64,000 bases of DNA from Spiroplasma sp. SV19. GTDB lineage: Bacteria > Bacillota_I > Bacilli_A > Mycoplasmatales > Mycoplasmataceae. Below are positions 47,073-58,675 of this stretch, one piece after another (within the stretch, counting starts at the first letter, position 1; every line of letters begins with the position of its first letter). The stretch covers positions 372,001-436,000 of the forward strand of contig NZ_CP045455.1 in NCBI RefSeq assembly GCF_030060925.1. The letters are read 5' to 3'. Below the pieces are notes generated by a model. The model was not told where the DNA came from. It ran no database searches and worked only from the letters and a program-made list of their open reading frames with translations. The position numbers and the translations under genes were made by a program.

Positions 47073-48537
47073 TCATATGCGTTGTAATATGTTTTTTTGT
47101 GAACTTGCCTATCGTTGATGCAGCATCAGGACGAACCGTATCGGTTAAAACAAGCACATTAGTAATTGTTTGATTAATTACTAACGCAATTAAAATTGGA
47201 TTAGGCGCTGATAAAGCAGCAACTTGTGGGGCTAACAAATTTTGAAAATCTTTTTTAACTGCCGTGTGATAACTCATTGCTTGATAAACATTGTTGTTAT
47301 ACACCCCATATAATCCAAGACCCGCTTCTTCCTTAAATTGTTGAAAAATAATTTCGCCTTGCTCAGAACGAAAGAAATTTACAATACTTTTTGCAATTGG
47401 ATGCGCCGATAACTTTTCTAAATGATAAATGTACTTGCTATTAACCTGATCACCTAAAAACTGGTGCACTGTTAATTCCCCCGTTGTGATGGTTCCGGTT
47501 TTATCAAATGCAATCGCATCAATTTTATTAATTTTTTCAAAGGCATTAGTGTTGTTAAAAATAACACCTTCTTTTAGTGCTTTACCAAAACCAACCGCAA
47601 CAGCTAAGGGGGTTGCTAACCCTAGTGCACAAGGACAACTAATAACAATGACGGTAATAGCAATATCAAGGCCTTTGGCAACATCACCTTTGTGAAAAAT
47701 AAAATACTGACACAAAAAAGTGACAAGCGCAACAATTAGAATCAAGGGGGTAAATCATTTTGCAATTTGATCAGCAATCCGTTGAATGCGGGGTTTTTGG
47801 CTTTGAATTTCATCCACTTTCTGTAAAATATTGGCCAAAACAGTATCTTTCCCAACTTTTGTTGCTTGAAGATAAAACGGCTCACCCATATTCACAGTAC
47901 CACCAATGACCTCCGTTCCAAGTTCTTTGACAATAATATTGCTTTCTCCAGTTAGCATTGCTTCATTGACATAACCTGTTCCTTGTTGGATAATTCCATC
48001 AACGGGGATTTTTTCCCCCTTCTTAATTAATAAAATGTCCCCAACATTAACCTCTTTTGTATTTATAACTGTTACCTTTTGTTTAACATCAACACGGTTA
48101 GCCTCTTCAACTTGTAAGGTAATTACCCCTTCAATTCCAGCTGTCACTTTACGTTGAACACTAGTATTAATAATATTTCCTAATAGCATAATCATAATAA
48201 TTGTTCCAGCAGTTTCAAATAATAGCATATAACTACTATGACTAGCAATTAAATAAATACTATAACCATACGATAGTAATGTTCCCAAACCAATTAAGGT
48301 ATTCATTCCCAACAAATGTCACCGGAAAATTTCATTAAACATATTAATATAATAACGACGACCACAATAAAGTAAAATAATGGTCGCAAAAGTTAATTGT
48401 AATCATTGGTTATGTAAAATAGTTAAACTAGGAATCATTCCTAGCAATAACGGAATATCTAAAATAATTGCAATAATTAATTCATACAAATCACGAATTT
48501 GTCGAGTTGTTAATTTGGTCTTCTGTTGTTTTTGCAT
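47044..48537 (-). pseudogene. copA: copper-type P1B ATPase, C terminus lost by inversion
   Basis: 497 codons. Membrane helices from residue ~15, then TGEAMLTGES-like (NEAMLTGESN), CPC motif SCPCALGLATP in the sixth helix, FDKTGTITTGE with the phosphorylated Asp, SAHPIAKSI (the HP locus), and MISGD where it breaks into FLYN and stop. It lacks the GDGINDxxAL motif and last two helices, which lie at 46273-46738. No N-terminal HMA domain; a separate HMA protein is encoded 14 bases upstream. As drawn it cannot hydrolyse ATP. Exports Cu+ when intact. Confidence 0.9.
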
Positions 48538-48551
48538 ATGAATAAACCTAA

Positions 48552-48776
48552 TTACAACTGTTCAGTTGCAACTTCATCAAAATCATAACCAGCTTTTTTA
48601 ATCTGTTGCAAAACTGCTTCTTTTGAAACAAGCGTTTCATCATAAGTAATTTTAACAGTTCGTGTTACAACCCCAATTTGAAATTCAATGTGAGGGATTT
48701 TTTTTAATTTCTTTTCAATTGCCATTGCACAACTACTACATGTAAGTTCAGGCACATGAATTTTAACAAGAGTCAT
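48552..48776 (-). CDS. copZ: small HMA-domain copper chaperone
   Basis: 74 residues: one heavy-metal-associated domain, PELTCSSCAMAIEKKL with the Cys-x-x-Cys that binds Cu(I), and GYDF at the end. Start at 48776 after GGAG; upstream in-frame ATG codons have poor spacing. Directly precedes the copper ATPase and would hand it Cu(I), in place of a fused N-terminal HMA. With the ATPase broken the partner is missing in this orientation. Confidence 0.88.
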   Translation of the reverse strand: MTLVKIHVPELTCSSCAMAIEKKLKKIPHIEFQIGVVTRTVKITYDETLVSKEAVLQQIKKAGYDFDEVATEQL

Positions 48777-48828
48777 TATTATCATCTCCACTTCTAATAT
48801 CTTAATTCTAGCACTGCTAAAAAATAAA

Positions 48829-48858
48829 CCAAGTAGTTACTTTAAAGTAACTACTTGG
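48829..48858 (-). terminator. 30-bp perfect palindrome, terminator of rarA
   Basis: CCAAGTAGTTACTTT and its exact complement adjoin; the minus strand continues into TTTATTTTTT. The rarA stop codon TAG is in the stem. Confidence 0.85.
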
Positions 48859-50095
48859 TCTTCTTTGTAAAATGATAATATAAGTCATTAATTCGTTTTT
48901 CATAAACACTATGTAATTTAGGGTGATAATAAACTGTTCCTAGCATTTCTTTGGGCGAGTATTGTTGAGCAACATAATCATTGGGAAAATCATGGGGGTA
49001 TTGATATCCAATCCCATTCCCTAATTTAACTGCTGAAGCATAACTATTATCACGCAAATGATGCGGAATTGGATAGATTTTCCCTTGCAAAACATCTTCA
49101 TAAGCTTGGTCAGTTGCTAAATAAGCACTATTCGATTTCTCACTTAAACACATTTCAATAATTGCTAAACCCAACGGAATGCGCCCTTCGGGTAAGCCAA
49201 TTTGACGAAAAGTATCAATCGCTGTTTTAACATGCATTGGAATGGCAGGATTAGCTAATCCAATATCTTCATAAGCAATAATTAACATTCGTCGTAATAA
49301 AGCTTCATGATCACCACTTGCTAATAACCGTGCAAAATAATGTAACGCAGCATCAACATCACTCCCACGAATTGCTTTTTGTAAGGCCGACTTTAAATCA
49401 TGGTGTTCATCACCATCGGCAAAATTAATTAAGTTTGCTGTGGGGGCAATACTTGTAATAATTTCTGCCGTAATTTCTTCGTCCGGATATAAATTTAAAC
49501 ATAATTCTAAAATATTAATTGCTATTCGTAAATCACCACTTGCTAATTGACATATTAAAACTAATGCTTCTGCTGTAATTGCCAATGCTAATTTTTTAGT
49601 TGCAATTAACTTTTTTAATCCCGTTAACATTTCATCAACAGTAATTCGTTCTAATTTAATAATATTTGCCCGCGAGCGCAACGCGGGATTGATGACAAAA
49701 TAAGGATTCTCTGTTGTACAAGCAAACATAATTAAATGTCCACTTTCTAAATATTGTAATAAAATATCTTGTCGGTCTTTATTCATCCGATGAACTTCTT
49801 CTACAATAATAATAAAACGATCAATATTCTGAGCTCTTTTAATAATATTTTCTAAATCTTGTTTTTTATCAATTTCAGCATTAAAAACAGCATATTCTAA
49901 TTGTAAGTCATTAGCCAAAGCTCGAGCAATACTACTTTTCCCAACACCAGGGTCACCATAAAAAATTAATGAACTAGCATAGTTATATTTCAACATCCGA
50001 GAAATAAGACCATTTTGATCATTAATAATATGGCTTTGCCCAATAATATCAGCAATTGTTGTTGGGCGTAATACGAACGCTAATGGTTGTTGCAT
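48851..50095 (-). CDS. rarA: AAA+ ATPase RarA/MgsA
   Basis: 414 residues, full length. Clamp-loader-like ATPase acting at stalled replication forks. Seen: LAFVLRPTTIADIIGQSHI, Walker A GDPGVGKSS, Walker B IIVEEVHRMNKDRQD, CTTENPYFVINPALRSR (sensor 1 and Arg finger), then the tetramerisation domain with GSDVDAALHYFARLL and YEDIGLANP. ATG at 50095 after AGGAGTG. Confidence 0.95.
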   Translation of the reverse strand: MQQPLAFVLRPTTIADIIGQSHIINDQNGLISRMLKYNYASSLIFYGDPGVGKSSIARALANDLQLEYAVFNAEIDKKQDLENIIKRAQNIDRFIIIVEEVHRMNKDRQDILLQYLESGHLIMFACTTENPYFVINPALRSRANIIKLERITVDEMLTGLKKLIATKKLALAITAEALVLICQLASGDLRIAINILELCLNLYPDEEITAEIITSIAPTANLINFADGDEHHDLKSALQKAIRGSDVDAALHYFARLLASGDHEALLRRMLIIAYEDIGLANPAIPMHVKTAIDTFRQIGLPEGRIPLGLAIIEMCLSEKSNSAYLATDQAYEDVLQGKIYPIPHHLRDNSYASAVKLGNGIGYQYPHDFPNDYVAQQYSPKEMLGTVYYHPKLHSVYEKRINDLYYHFTKKTK

Positions 50096-50131
50096 TAATT
50101 TTCACTCCTATTTTTTAAATCATAACATAAA

Positions 50132-50154
50132 AAAACTGATAATAAATCAGTTTT
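50132..50154 (-). terminator. terminator of ldh
   Basis: AAAACTGAT pairs with ATCAGTTTT; minus strand then reads TTTTATG. The ldh stop overlaps the right arm. Confidence 0.8.
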
Positions 50155-51109
50155 ATTGCATCCCAATTGCTTCAAAAGCAACGGTTAAGGCCTCATGAAT
50201 TTTTTGACAAGATTTATTAAATTGCTCTTGTTCTTCATTATTAATATGCAATTTAATAATTCGTTCTCATCCATTATTACTAATTACTGCTGGAACACCA
50301 GTATAAATTCCCCTCTGACCATATTCACCATTCAAGTATGCCCCAATTAAGATTGCCTGGTTCTCGCCACGAATAATAATGCGGGCAATGTGGGCTAAAA
50401 CAACACCAATGCCATAACAAGTTGACTTTTTCTTTTCAATAATTTTATACGCCATATTAATAGCATCAGCTTGAAAAGTTTTTAAATCTTCAACTGTTAA
50501 ACGTCCTTCTTCAGTATAATCACTAATTCGTTTCCCCAAAATTGAAGCACAACTTCAGGCCACCATTGCGGAATCACCATGTTCACCCATAATATAAGCA
50601 TGCACAGAGCTAGGATGAACGTTTAACTTCTTTCCAACCAACCCGCGTAAACGAGCAGAATCCAAACTAGTTCCTGATCCTAAAACTGTGTGTGACTCAA
50701 ACCCCGTTACTTTTTGATAAACAGTCGTTAAAATATCAACTGGATTCGAGGCAATTAATGAAATACCATTAAAACCAGAGGCTTTAATTGCTAATGCAAC
50801 TTCTTGAATAATTTTTGCATTATCAGCAACCATTTCTAACCTTGTTTCGCCTTCTTTTTGCGGACGTCCCGCAGTTACAACAACCATATCAGCGTCAACA
50901 CAGTCCTCATAAGTTCCGGCCTTAACACTATAAAATGGTCGTTCTAAGAGAGCATTACAATTATCTAGATCCAAGGCATGGCCTTCTGCTCATTCATAAT
51001 TAATGTCAATTAAAACATATTCTTGTGCTAAACCTTGGTTAATTGCAGCATAAAGAAATGATGTTCCTACCGAACCACAACCAACTAAAACAATTTTACG
51101 ATTTTTCAT
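50153..51109 (-). CDS. ldh: L-lactate dehydrogenase
   Basis: 318 residues. Reduces pyruvate to L-lactate, regenerating NAD+. Seen: VGCGSVGTSF (Rossmann), LIDIN ending with the Asp that fixes NAD, TAGRPQKEGETR, ASNPVDI, GSGTSLDSARLR, and GEHGDS with the catalytic His. Lies 23 bases after mreB, so probably co-transcribed with it. Two TGA Trp near the C terminus. Confidence 0.95.
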
Positions 51110-51132
51110 TACTAAATGTTACCTAATAATAA

Positions 51133-52173
51133 TTAATAATCTAATTCTTTTGTTTTTTGGTGTTCTTGACGAATAATGTCATAAATATCTGATTCAAATT
51201 TTTTTGTTCCGTTAATAACCGCTAATAATGGTTGTTCACCAATTTTAGCTGGTAATTGTAATGTTTCTTCAAAATAATGGTCAATTCCTTTGATTAAACC
51301 ACCACCACCACAGATGGTAATTCCATTTCGGAAAATATCCCCTGCTAATTCTGGTGGTGTTTCTTCTAAGACTTGGACGGCTAAATCAATAATCCGCGAA
51401 ACTGGAACTTTTAATACTTCACGAACTTCTTCTGGCGTTAATTCAATTTCACGTGGTAACCCTGAAACAACATCTCGTCCATACACTTTCATTTTTCGTT
51501 CATCACCATATTTTGCTAATGAACCAATTTCAATTTTAATCATTTCTGCTGTTTTAATTCCAATTTCTAAACCATATTGTGAACGAACATATTTTAAAAT
51601 TTCATCATTTAAGTAGTTTCCAGCAACTTTTACTGACTTCGATAACACAATATCTCCTGAAGCAAGAACAGCAATATCAGTGGTTCCTCCACCCATATCA
51701 ATCACTAAATTTCCAAAAGGTTTGTAAATATCAACCCCGCCACCTAAAGCAGCCATTTTAACTTCTTCTTCAACAAAAACTCTTGTTGCTCCTAAATTCA
51801 TTGCAATTTTCTTTAACGCATTTTTTTCTAATTCCGTAATTACTGACGGACAAGCTAATAACATAATTGAATTAGCTAATTGCTTATTAATTCGTAAACG
51901 ATTAAAAATATATTTTAATTGAGCTTCCGTTGCACGAATATCGGTAATAACCCCATCGACCATTGGCCGCACAATTCTAATTGTTTTATTTCCTTTCCCA
52001 ATCATCTTATATGCTTCATTTCCAACAGCAATAATTCGATTTTCTTTAATTTTATAAGCCACAATTGATGGTTCATTATAAACAATTCCACTTCCTGATA
52101 TGTAGACCAAGGTATAAGCTGTTCCTAAATCCATTGATACAAAAGTTGGCTTTTTATTATTAAACATCGCCAT
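51133..52173 (-). CDS. mreB: MreB actin-like cytoskeletal protein
   Basis: 346 residues. Spiroplasma have several MreB paralogues that form membrane-bound filaments in the internal ribbon driving helical shape and kinking motility; which one this is I cannot say. Seen: MDLGTAYTLVY (phosphate 1), VEEEVKMAALGGG (catalytic Glu region), IDMGGGTTDIAV (phosphate 2), GGGGLIKGID (adenosine). Start at 52173 lies 7 bases after AAGGAGG; an upstream TTG is less likely. The first gene of an mreB-ldh unit. Confidence 0.96.
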   Translation of the reverse strand: MAMFNNKKPTFVSMDLGTAYTLVYISGSGIVYNEPSIVAYKIKENRIIAVGNEAYKMIGKGNKTIRIVRPMVDGVITDIRATEAQLKYIFNRLRINKQLANSIMLLACPSVITELEKNALKKIAMNLGATRVFVEEEVKMAALGGGVDIYKPFGNLVIDMGGGTTDIAVLASGDIVLSKSVKVAGNYLNDEILKYVRSQYGLEIGIKTAEMIKIEIGSLAKYGDERKMKVYGRDVVSGLPREIELTPEEVREVLKVPVSRIIDLAVQVLEETPPELAGDIFRNGITICGGGGLIKGIDHYFEETLQLPAKIGEQPLLAVINGTKKFESDIYDIIRQEHQKTKELDY

Positions 52174-52416
52174 ATCCAATCCTCCTTAATAGTAATTATA
52201 TGCTTTTTTTAAAATAAAAACAATAATTAACAATAATGTTCGTGGAATTCCATTAATATTTTTGGATTAATTTATAATAAATTAATATATCCATTATATG
52301 TTAAGAAAAATATGTGTAGTAAATTATTAACGATAAAATATAATATAATAATTTTATTATTTAAATTTACTACTTTCTAATCAAAATTAAAATAACATAG
52401 AACATTTAAAAATATT

Positions 52417-53322
52417 TTAATTATAAATATTTATTCTACTATTATTATCTAAACTAAAAAGATTATGAATTTGTGATTGCTCAATATCTATTTTTCCTAA
52501 AGTTGGATCTAAAATCAAATATTTAAAATTCTCAAATTTTTGTGCCGCCTTAATACCATATATAACAACATAATGGCGCATATACCCTGACCAAGGATAT
52601 TTCCCATGAATAGCTAAAGCAACAGGGAAATTATGCGATAAACTATACTTAATATTTTGATAAAATATTTTTTGTTCTTCAATAGTACCACCAAAATTTT
52701 GTTGTATTCTCTTATTAATATAACGCGGTTTTTTAGGGGTTGCTAATTGATTCAGACTGTTAACCATATCTTCGGGATAAGTTCCATGATAATGTTCAGT
52801 ATACAATTGGGCTGATAATTCTCGTTGTGAAATAATTGTATTGGTAAAATAGTCCACAATCATTTGCAAGGTAGCTGGACCACATCAATAATTTGTTTCT
52901 TGATAAAACAAATTTACTTGTAATGAAATAGACTTATCAATTGTTGCTTTATTAATATCATATTTAACTAATATTTTTCCCCTATAAGGACTTTTATCTT
53001 TTGCGACAATTATTGCCTCTCATTGCGTAATATTTATGATCTTAATATTATTAATATTTAAATTACTATATTTATTCTTTAATTTATTTTTTATGTCACT
53101 TTCAGCTGGAAGATGTGCGCCATTTGTCTTAATTGTTCCTAAATCATTTTCAGTAATCATTGACCGTAATGAAACAGGATAACTTAATACACGTGGAGTT
53201 AATTTTATGTTGCGATTTCCATATGCACAACATAATATATACATCATAAAACTTAAAAGAAAAAGAACAATAAAAATTAAATTAATATTTAGTACTCATC
53301 ATTTTCTTGTCTTTTTTTTCAT
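52417..53322 (-). CDS. membrane-anchored C39-like cysteine peptidase
   Basis: 301 residues. N-terminal anchor (LNINLIFIVLFLLSFMMYIL), linker, then a C39-type papain-like fold: NYWCGPATLQMIVDYF with the nucleophile Cys, RHYVVIYGI with the His, and LILDPTLG with the Asp. GG-peptide C39 domains normally sit on ABC exporters; this free-standing form (Peptidase_C39_2) is outside the cell by its topology. Weak ribosome site. Follows the small lipoprotein by 28 bases. Substrate unknown. Confidence 0.8.
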
Positions 53323-53350
53323 ATGCTTTTTCTTAAAAATCACACATAAT

Positions 53351-53518
53351 TTAATTTAAATTTAATTGATATGATGAGCCCCTCAGAATTACTTTTTGAT
53401 AAATATTTTCTAATTTATTTTTAGTATTCTTGTTATTTTGTTTGTTACAAGATACAACATTTGGAATAGTTGTACCCGCTAATGTTATTCCACCTAAAAT
53501 AGTTAATAATTTTTGCAT
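53351..53518 (-). CDS. 55-residue lipoprotein
   Basis: MQKLLTILGGITLAGTTIP then NVVSC (lipobox) and about 30 polar residues (KQNNKNTKNKLENIYQK...). Good ribosome site (GGAGAGGAA). Too short for a domain; either a small surface lipopeptide or a truncated lipoprotein. Co-directional with, and probably co-transcribed with, the C39-like peptidase. Confidence 0.7.
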   Translation of the reverse strand: MQKLLTILGGITLAGTTIPNVVSCNKQNNKNTKNKLENIYQKVILRGSSYQLNLN

Positions 53519-53851
53519 TTTTTAAATAGTTCCTCTCCAATTCTTAATAGTATAATCTAAATTAAACTATTAGTAATATCTTATAAAAAAAATAAAAAAG
53601 CAAAAAGAGATTAAATTTTTATCAAATTATTTGCAAAATATTATTAAAATTTAGCAATTAATTTGATGAAATCATTTTTAATCATTAGCAATAACAATAT
53701 AATGGCAAACAAAAGGACATTAGTTAAGATACTCGGAAATGGATTTCATACAGCATAAGATTTTTGAACACTAGAAAGATATATCTCATCTAATCAAAAA
53801 TCATTTTCGAAAATGAAGCAATCAAATTATCTTTCTAATATGATTAATTTT
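53519..53851. other. AT-rich gap, no gene seen
   Basis: 333 bases. No ORF with a usable ribosome site on either strand; an 18-codon plus-strand ORF at about 53703 (MANKRTLVKIL...) is probably chance. It should hold the promoter of the small lipoprotein and peptidase. Confidence 0.6.
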
Positions 53852-54343
53852 TTAACCTTTTGTTAAATCTATGTGACAATATCCCGTTGGATTTTTTTCT
53901 AAATACTTTTGATGATATTCTTCTGCTAAAACATATAACGATAACGGTCGGATTTCTGTAGCAATTGGTTTCTGATAATATTTTGCAATTTCATCTCGTG
54001 ATTTAAGAATAATTGGTTGTGCTCATGTTTCATCTGCTTGATCATAATAAATTCCTGTTCGATATTGCGAACCAACATCATTGCCCTGTTGGTTGACTAA
54101 AGTTGGGTCAATGATTTGTCAGTACTTAGTTAATAATTGTGCCAATGAAATAATTGTTTCATCAAAAGTAATTTGACAAGCTTCCACAAATCCCGTTTCA
54201 TTTTGACATAACTCATCATATGTCACTGTTGGTTGATGACCATTGGCATAACCAACCGTTGTTGTAATAATTCCCGGCTGACGATCGAAATAAGCCTGTG
54301 TTCCTCAAAAACAACCCGCTGCTAATGTAATTGTTCGTTTCAT
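53852..54343 (-). CDS. msrA: peptide methionine sulfoxide reductase A
   Basis: 163 residues. Reduces methionine-S-sulfoxide in proteins. Seen: LAAGCFWGTQAYF with the catalytic Cys, [27 protein letters not shown], and the C-terminal [13 protein letters not shown] at 54343 follows AAGGAAC. Confidence 0.96.
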
Positions 54344-54388
54344 TTTTGTTCCTTCCTTTTTTATTTGTTTATAAATAATATCATAAAA

Positions 54389-54413
54389 AAAGAACTATCT
54401 CTGATAGTTCTTT
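54389..54413 (-). terminator. terminator of adhE
   Basis: AAAGAACTATC pairs with GATAGTTCTTT; the minus strand continues TTTTATG. Confidence 0.88.
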
Positions 54414-54450
54414 GCTTTTATTAAAATAAGTTTAATAAAAATTTTTAAGA

Positions 54451-57078
54451 TTATTTTTTCAATGGTTTTACTGCAGCACCATGATAAGCATCTAAATAAA
54501 TTTGTTTAATATCACTAATTAATGGAATTCGTGGGTTTGCTGGCGTACATTGATCATCAAAGGCATCTTGTGCCATTTTATCAACAACGGCCAAGAATTC
54601 TTTTTCATTAATGGCAATGTTAAATTTTGTAAAGTAATCTTTAAATGAAGCTGGAATTTCAACATCTTTTGATAAAGCTTGAACATTCGCAATTAATTTA
54701 TCAACTAATTCAGTATCACTACTTCCTTTGACTCCACAATATTTTGCAATTTGTGCATAACGTTCTAAAGCATTCGCAACTGTATATTGTGAAAAGTAAG
54801 TTTGTTTTCCGCCATCTAAAATTGTGGCAGCATTATAACGAATAACATATGGTAATAAAATTGAATTTGCTGAACCATGGATAACACCAAACTCTCCCCC
54901 AATTTTATGCGACATTGAGTGAACTAATCCTAAAAACGCATTAGCAAAAGCCATTCCTGCTTGCGTTGCTGCATCAGCCATTTTGCATCTTGCTTTAACA
55001 GCTGTTTGCCCATTATGATAAGCATCTGGTAAATATTCAAAAATTGTTTTAATTCCTTGTAAAGCATATGGATCAGTATAATCTGTTGCTAATACTGAAA
55101 CATATGATTCAAATAAATGTGTTAAGGCATCCAATGCTGGAGCATTAGTTCCCCCCTTTGGAACTGTCAATGTTAATTCTGGATCAACAATTGCCATATC
55201 TGGTGTTAAAGCATAATCTGCTAATGGATACTTAATATGTGTTTTATCATCTGTAATAACAGAAAATGGTGTTACTTCTGATCCTGTTCCTGATGTTGTT
55301 GGAATACATACTAAACGAATCGATTTATCAATGATTGGGAATTTAACAATACGTTTACGAATATCATTAAAAGTCATTGCTAAATCAGCAAATTTAACAT
55401 CTGGATGTTGATACATTAATCAAATCATTTTTGCAGCATCCATTGCACTACCTCCACCAATGGCAATAACAACATCTGGTTTTGAGTTTTGCATTGATTT
55501 AACACCACGTGTTGTGGTCGCAAACGTTGGGTTTGGTTCAACATCGGCAAAAACATCATATTTAATGCCTAAATCTTCTAACACACTTGTTACGCGTGTT
55601 CCATATAATTGGTTAATCATTGGATCGGTTACAATAAAGGCTTTTTTGCTTTTTCATTCTTTTAAATCTTGTAACGCGATTGGTAAACAACCAAATTTAT
55701 GATAAATTCGTTCTGGTAATCTCATTCATTGCATATTTTCTCTCCTCATTGCGACAGTTTTAGTATTTAATAAGTGTTTTGGTTCAATATTTGTTGAAGT
55801 TGAATTTCCTCCCCAACTACCACATCCTAAGGTAAATGATGGCGCTAAATAGAAATTATACATATCACCAACTGCTCCTAAACTTGCTGGCATATTAACA
55901 ACCATTCTTCCGGCATTACATTGATCACGTCATAACGCAATTTCAGTTTTACCTTTAACCTCATCAGTTCATAAACTAGCAGTATGTCCTGGTCCCATTG
56001 TTAACAACTCTTTTGCCATTGTTAACGCATGATCAAAATCTTTTGCTTTATATAATGAAACATAAGTTGACAATTTTTCATGAGCCAATGGTTCATCATA
56101 ACTTGTTTTTTCTGCTACACACAAAATTAATTTTGTATTTTCAGGAATTGTAACTCCAGCTAATTTTGCGATTGTTTGTGGTGTTTGTCCTACTAAAGTT
56201 GCATTTAAAACTCCATATTTACCTTCTTTAAACATTGCTTTACGGATTTTATCTAAATCTTCTTTTTTGGTCATTACATAACCATTTTTAGCTTCAAACA
56301 GTTTAACCACTTGATCATAAACTTTTTCCACCACAATTACTGCATTTTCAGTTGCACAAATAACCCCATTATCAAAAGTATTTGATTGAATAATTGATGA
56401 TGTTGCGGTATTTAAATCAGCTAATTCGGTAATAATTGCTGGACAGTTTCCAGCTCCAACCCCAATTGCTGGTTTCCCTGATGAATAAGCTGATTTAACC
56501 ATTCCTGGCCCACCAGTTGCTAATATTAAATCAGCTGCTTGCATTAAATCAGTTGTATCTTGAATTTGAGCATCTTCAACTCAGGCAATAATATCTTTTG
56601 GTGCCCCGGCTGCTACTGCGGCATCTAAAATAATTTTGGCAGCTTTAATGGTACAATCTTTCGCCCCTGGGTGTGGTGAAATAATAATTCCATTTCTTGT
56701 TTTTAATGCTAACATTGTTTTAAAAATGGCTGTTGCAGTTGGATTAGTTGTTGGAATAACCGCTGCAATAATTCCAACTGGTTCATATACTAATTGGTAT
56801 CCTAACCCAACATTTTCTTCATAAACCCCCACTGTTTTACTATCACGATACTTGTTATAAACATATTCTGCAGCATAATGGTTTTTAATAATTTTATCTT
56901 CAATAATTCCCATATTTGTTTCATGAACAGCATCAATTGCTAATTCAATTCGAGCTTTGTTTGCAGCAACTGCTGCTGCATAGAAGATTTTATCAACTTG
57001 TTCTTGTGAAAAAGTAGCAAAGACTTTTTGAGCTACGCCGACTTTCTCAATTAATCCTTGAATTTTTTTATTTTCCAT
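54451..57078 (-). CDS. adhE: bifunctional acetaldehyde-CoA/alcohol dehydrogenase
   Basis: 875 residues, full length. Turns acetyl-CoA to acetaldehyde to ethanol with two NADH; forms spirosomes in other bacteria. N-terminal aldehyde dehydrogenase half: [44 protein letters not shown] with the catalytic Cys. C-terminal iron alcohol dehydrogenase half: [31 protein letters not shown] and [16 protein letters not shown] with Fe-binding His. The ADH motif reads [13 protein letters not shown] where most have TAxTGMDAL, a small oddity. Supplies redox balance beside pflA and grcA. Confidence 0.97.
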
Positions 57079-57281
57079 AACTTTAAATTTACTCCTTTTT
57101 TCTTTCTCTATTTATATTTATACTATATTTTTACTTTTTTACCATTGTTTTACTAATAAAATTACCAAAAATTTTCATAAAAAATATTAAAATCTTAATT
57201 TTTACGATATTACTATTGAAAAAAATAAAAAATTCCAGTTCTTTTTAGTTATTCGTTATAATTAATACAAGGAGGCAAACA

Positions 57282-57785
57282 ATGCAAAAAGACAAAATTT
57301 TACTCGTTTCTCATCCAAATGATGAAGAACAAAGAAAAACATTTTTAACTAAATACCAAGCAACCTTTGATTTTATCTGCCCAACGTTGCCCGAAATTAA
57401 TAATGGTTTATTTACTGATGAAATGTTAATTAAACATATTGAAACAACAATTATTTCCGATACCAAAGCAGCAATCATTCTTATTGGTAGTGAAACATGA
57501 AAACAAAAAATCGTAGATTGAGTAATTGCTGGAATATTAAATCAGCAAAAAGGTTTATTTGGAATTATTCTTAGTACCAACAATAACTTTGGTTTTAGCA
57601 AAAAACTAACTGATCCAAATACAATTCCGCTCCGTCTAATGACAAATGTCAAAAATAAATATGCCGAATTGTATAATTGAAACATTATTAATATGGATTT
57701 AACCCAGTGAGTTAATAATGCTTATCATAATGCTCAAACTCATAAGCATAACAATCAGGCGGCTTTATTTCGTCAGAACCAATAA
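57282..57785 (+). CDS. TIR-like (DUF1863/ThsB-type) protein
   Basis: 167 residues. KILLVSHPNDEEQRKTF at the start, IISDTKAAIILIGSETWKQKIVDWVIAGIL in the middle and GLFGIILS follow the strand-helix order of the TIR-like family related to Thoeris ThsB (the LIGSETW and following W-x-x-A pattern is characteristic). Excellent ribosome site AAGGAGG. No ThsA or other defence partner is adjacent. Family call is moderate; role (defence, signalling, host effect) is inference. Confidence 0.65.
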
Positions 57786-57815
57786 AAAAATCACATCAAA
57801 TGATGTGATTTTTTT
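57784..57815. terminator. two-way terminator between TIR-like gene and pflA
   Basis: AAAAAAATCACATCA pairs with TGATGTGATTTTTTT with a 2-base loop; serves both converging genes. Confidence 0.92.
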
Positions 57816-57816
57816 A

Positions 57817-58560
57817 TTATGCATCGTGCATGGCTTTGTTAATAATTTTTAAACATTGTTGACAATATTCTCGGGTTGGGGGAATTACTTCTGGTAACTC
57901 AAACTTACGATTCATGTTGTTATATTTTGGCACCATCATATTATGATATGGTAAAATTTCAAATTTCTCCATATGTTTTAAATCTTTAATAAAGTGACCA
58001 ATTCCTGTTAAATTTTCTTTGCTATCCGTATAACCTGGAACTAAAACATGACGAATTCATAAATTAGCTCCTTGTTCATCTAATCATTTAATTCCCCGTA
58101 AAATATTTTCATTTCCTAATCCTGTTAATTCCTTATGACGCGCTGAATTAATTTCTTTAATATCACAAATAAACAAATCACAAACTTTTACTAATTCACT
58201 TCATTTTTGTAATAACAGTGGATTTTCACTAAAGGTTACGACCGAAGTATCAACACAGGTATGAATTCCTCTTTTTTTTAATGCAGTAAATAAAGCAATA
58301 ATAAAATCAATTTGCATCAAGGGTTCACCCCCTGACATTGTTATTCCCCCCTGACGATAAAATTCTTTTGATTTTTCATAATGATCAATAATTTCAGTAA
58401 CAGTAATTGGTTTTTCTTTGTTAATAACTTGCGTTTCAGGATTATGACAATATTTGCACCGTAATGGACAACCTTGTAGAAAGTATACTAACCGTAACCC
58501 CGGACCATCCACAGCACCAAACGATTCGTAACTACTATAGTAGCCAATAACTTCTGGCAT
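57817..58560 (-). CDS. pflA: pyruvate formate-lyase activating enzyme
   Basis: 247 residues, radical SAM. Installs the glycyl radical on PFL. Seen: SYESFGAVDGPGLR, GCPLRCKYCHNP with the Cys-x3-Cys-x2-Cys iron-sulfur site, TMSGGEP, and IRHVLVPGYTD. No pflB in the window, but a free glycyl-radical domain lies at 63019. ATG at 58560 follows GGAGA. Confidence 0.95.
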
Positions 58561-58675
58561 TTTTCTCTCCTTTTCTCTACAAATTAATTATATTCCTTAA
58601 TTTAACAAAAAGAAAGCGACGAGTAATTTTAATTATCCACAGCTTTAAAACTATAAAACAATAATTTATAATAGT

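Noticed and set aside
53351-53518. Double-glycine bacteriocin precursor for the neighbouring C39-like peptidase (LGG in the leader)
   Set aside because: The leader is a standard lipoprotein signal with SC lipobox, Gly pairs are common in such signals here, and the peptidase is not fused to an ABC exporter.
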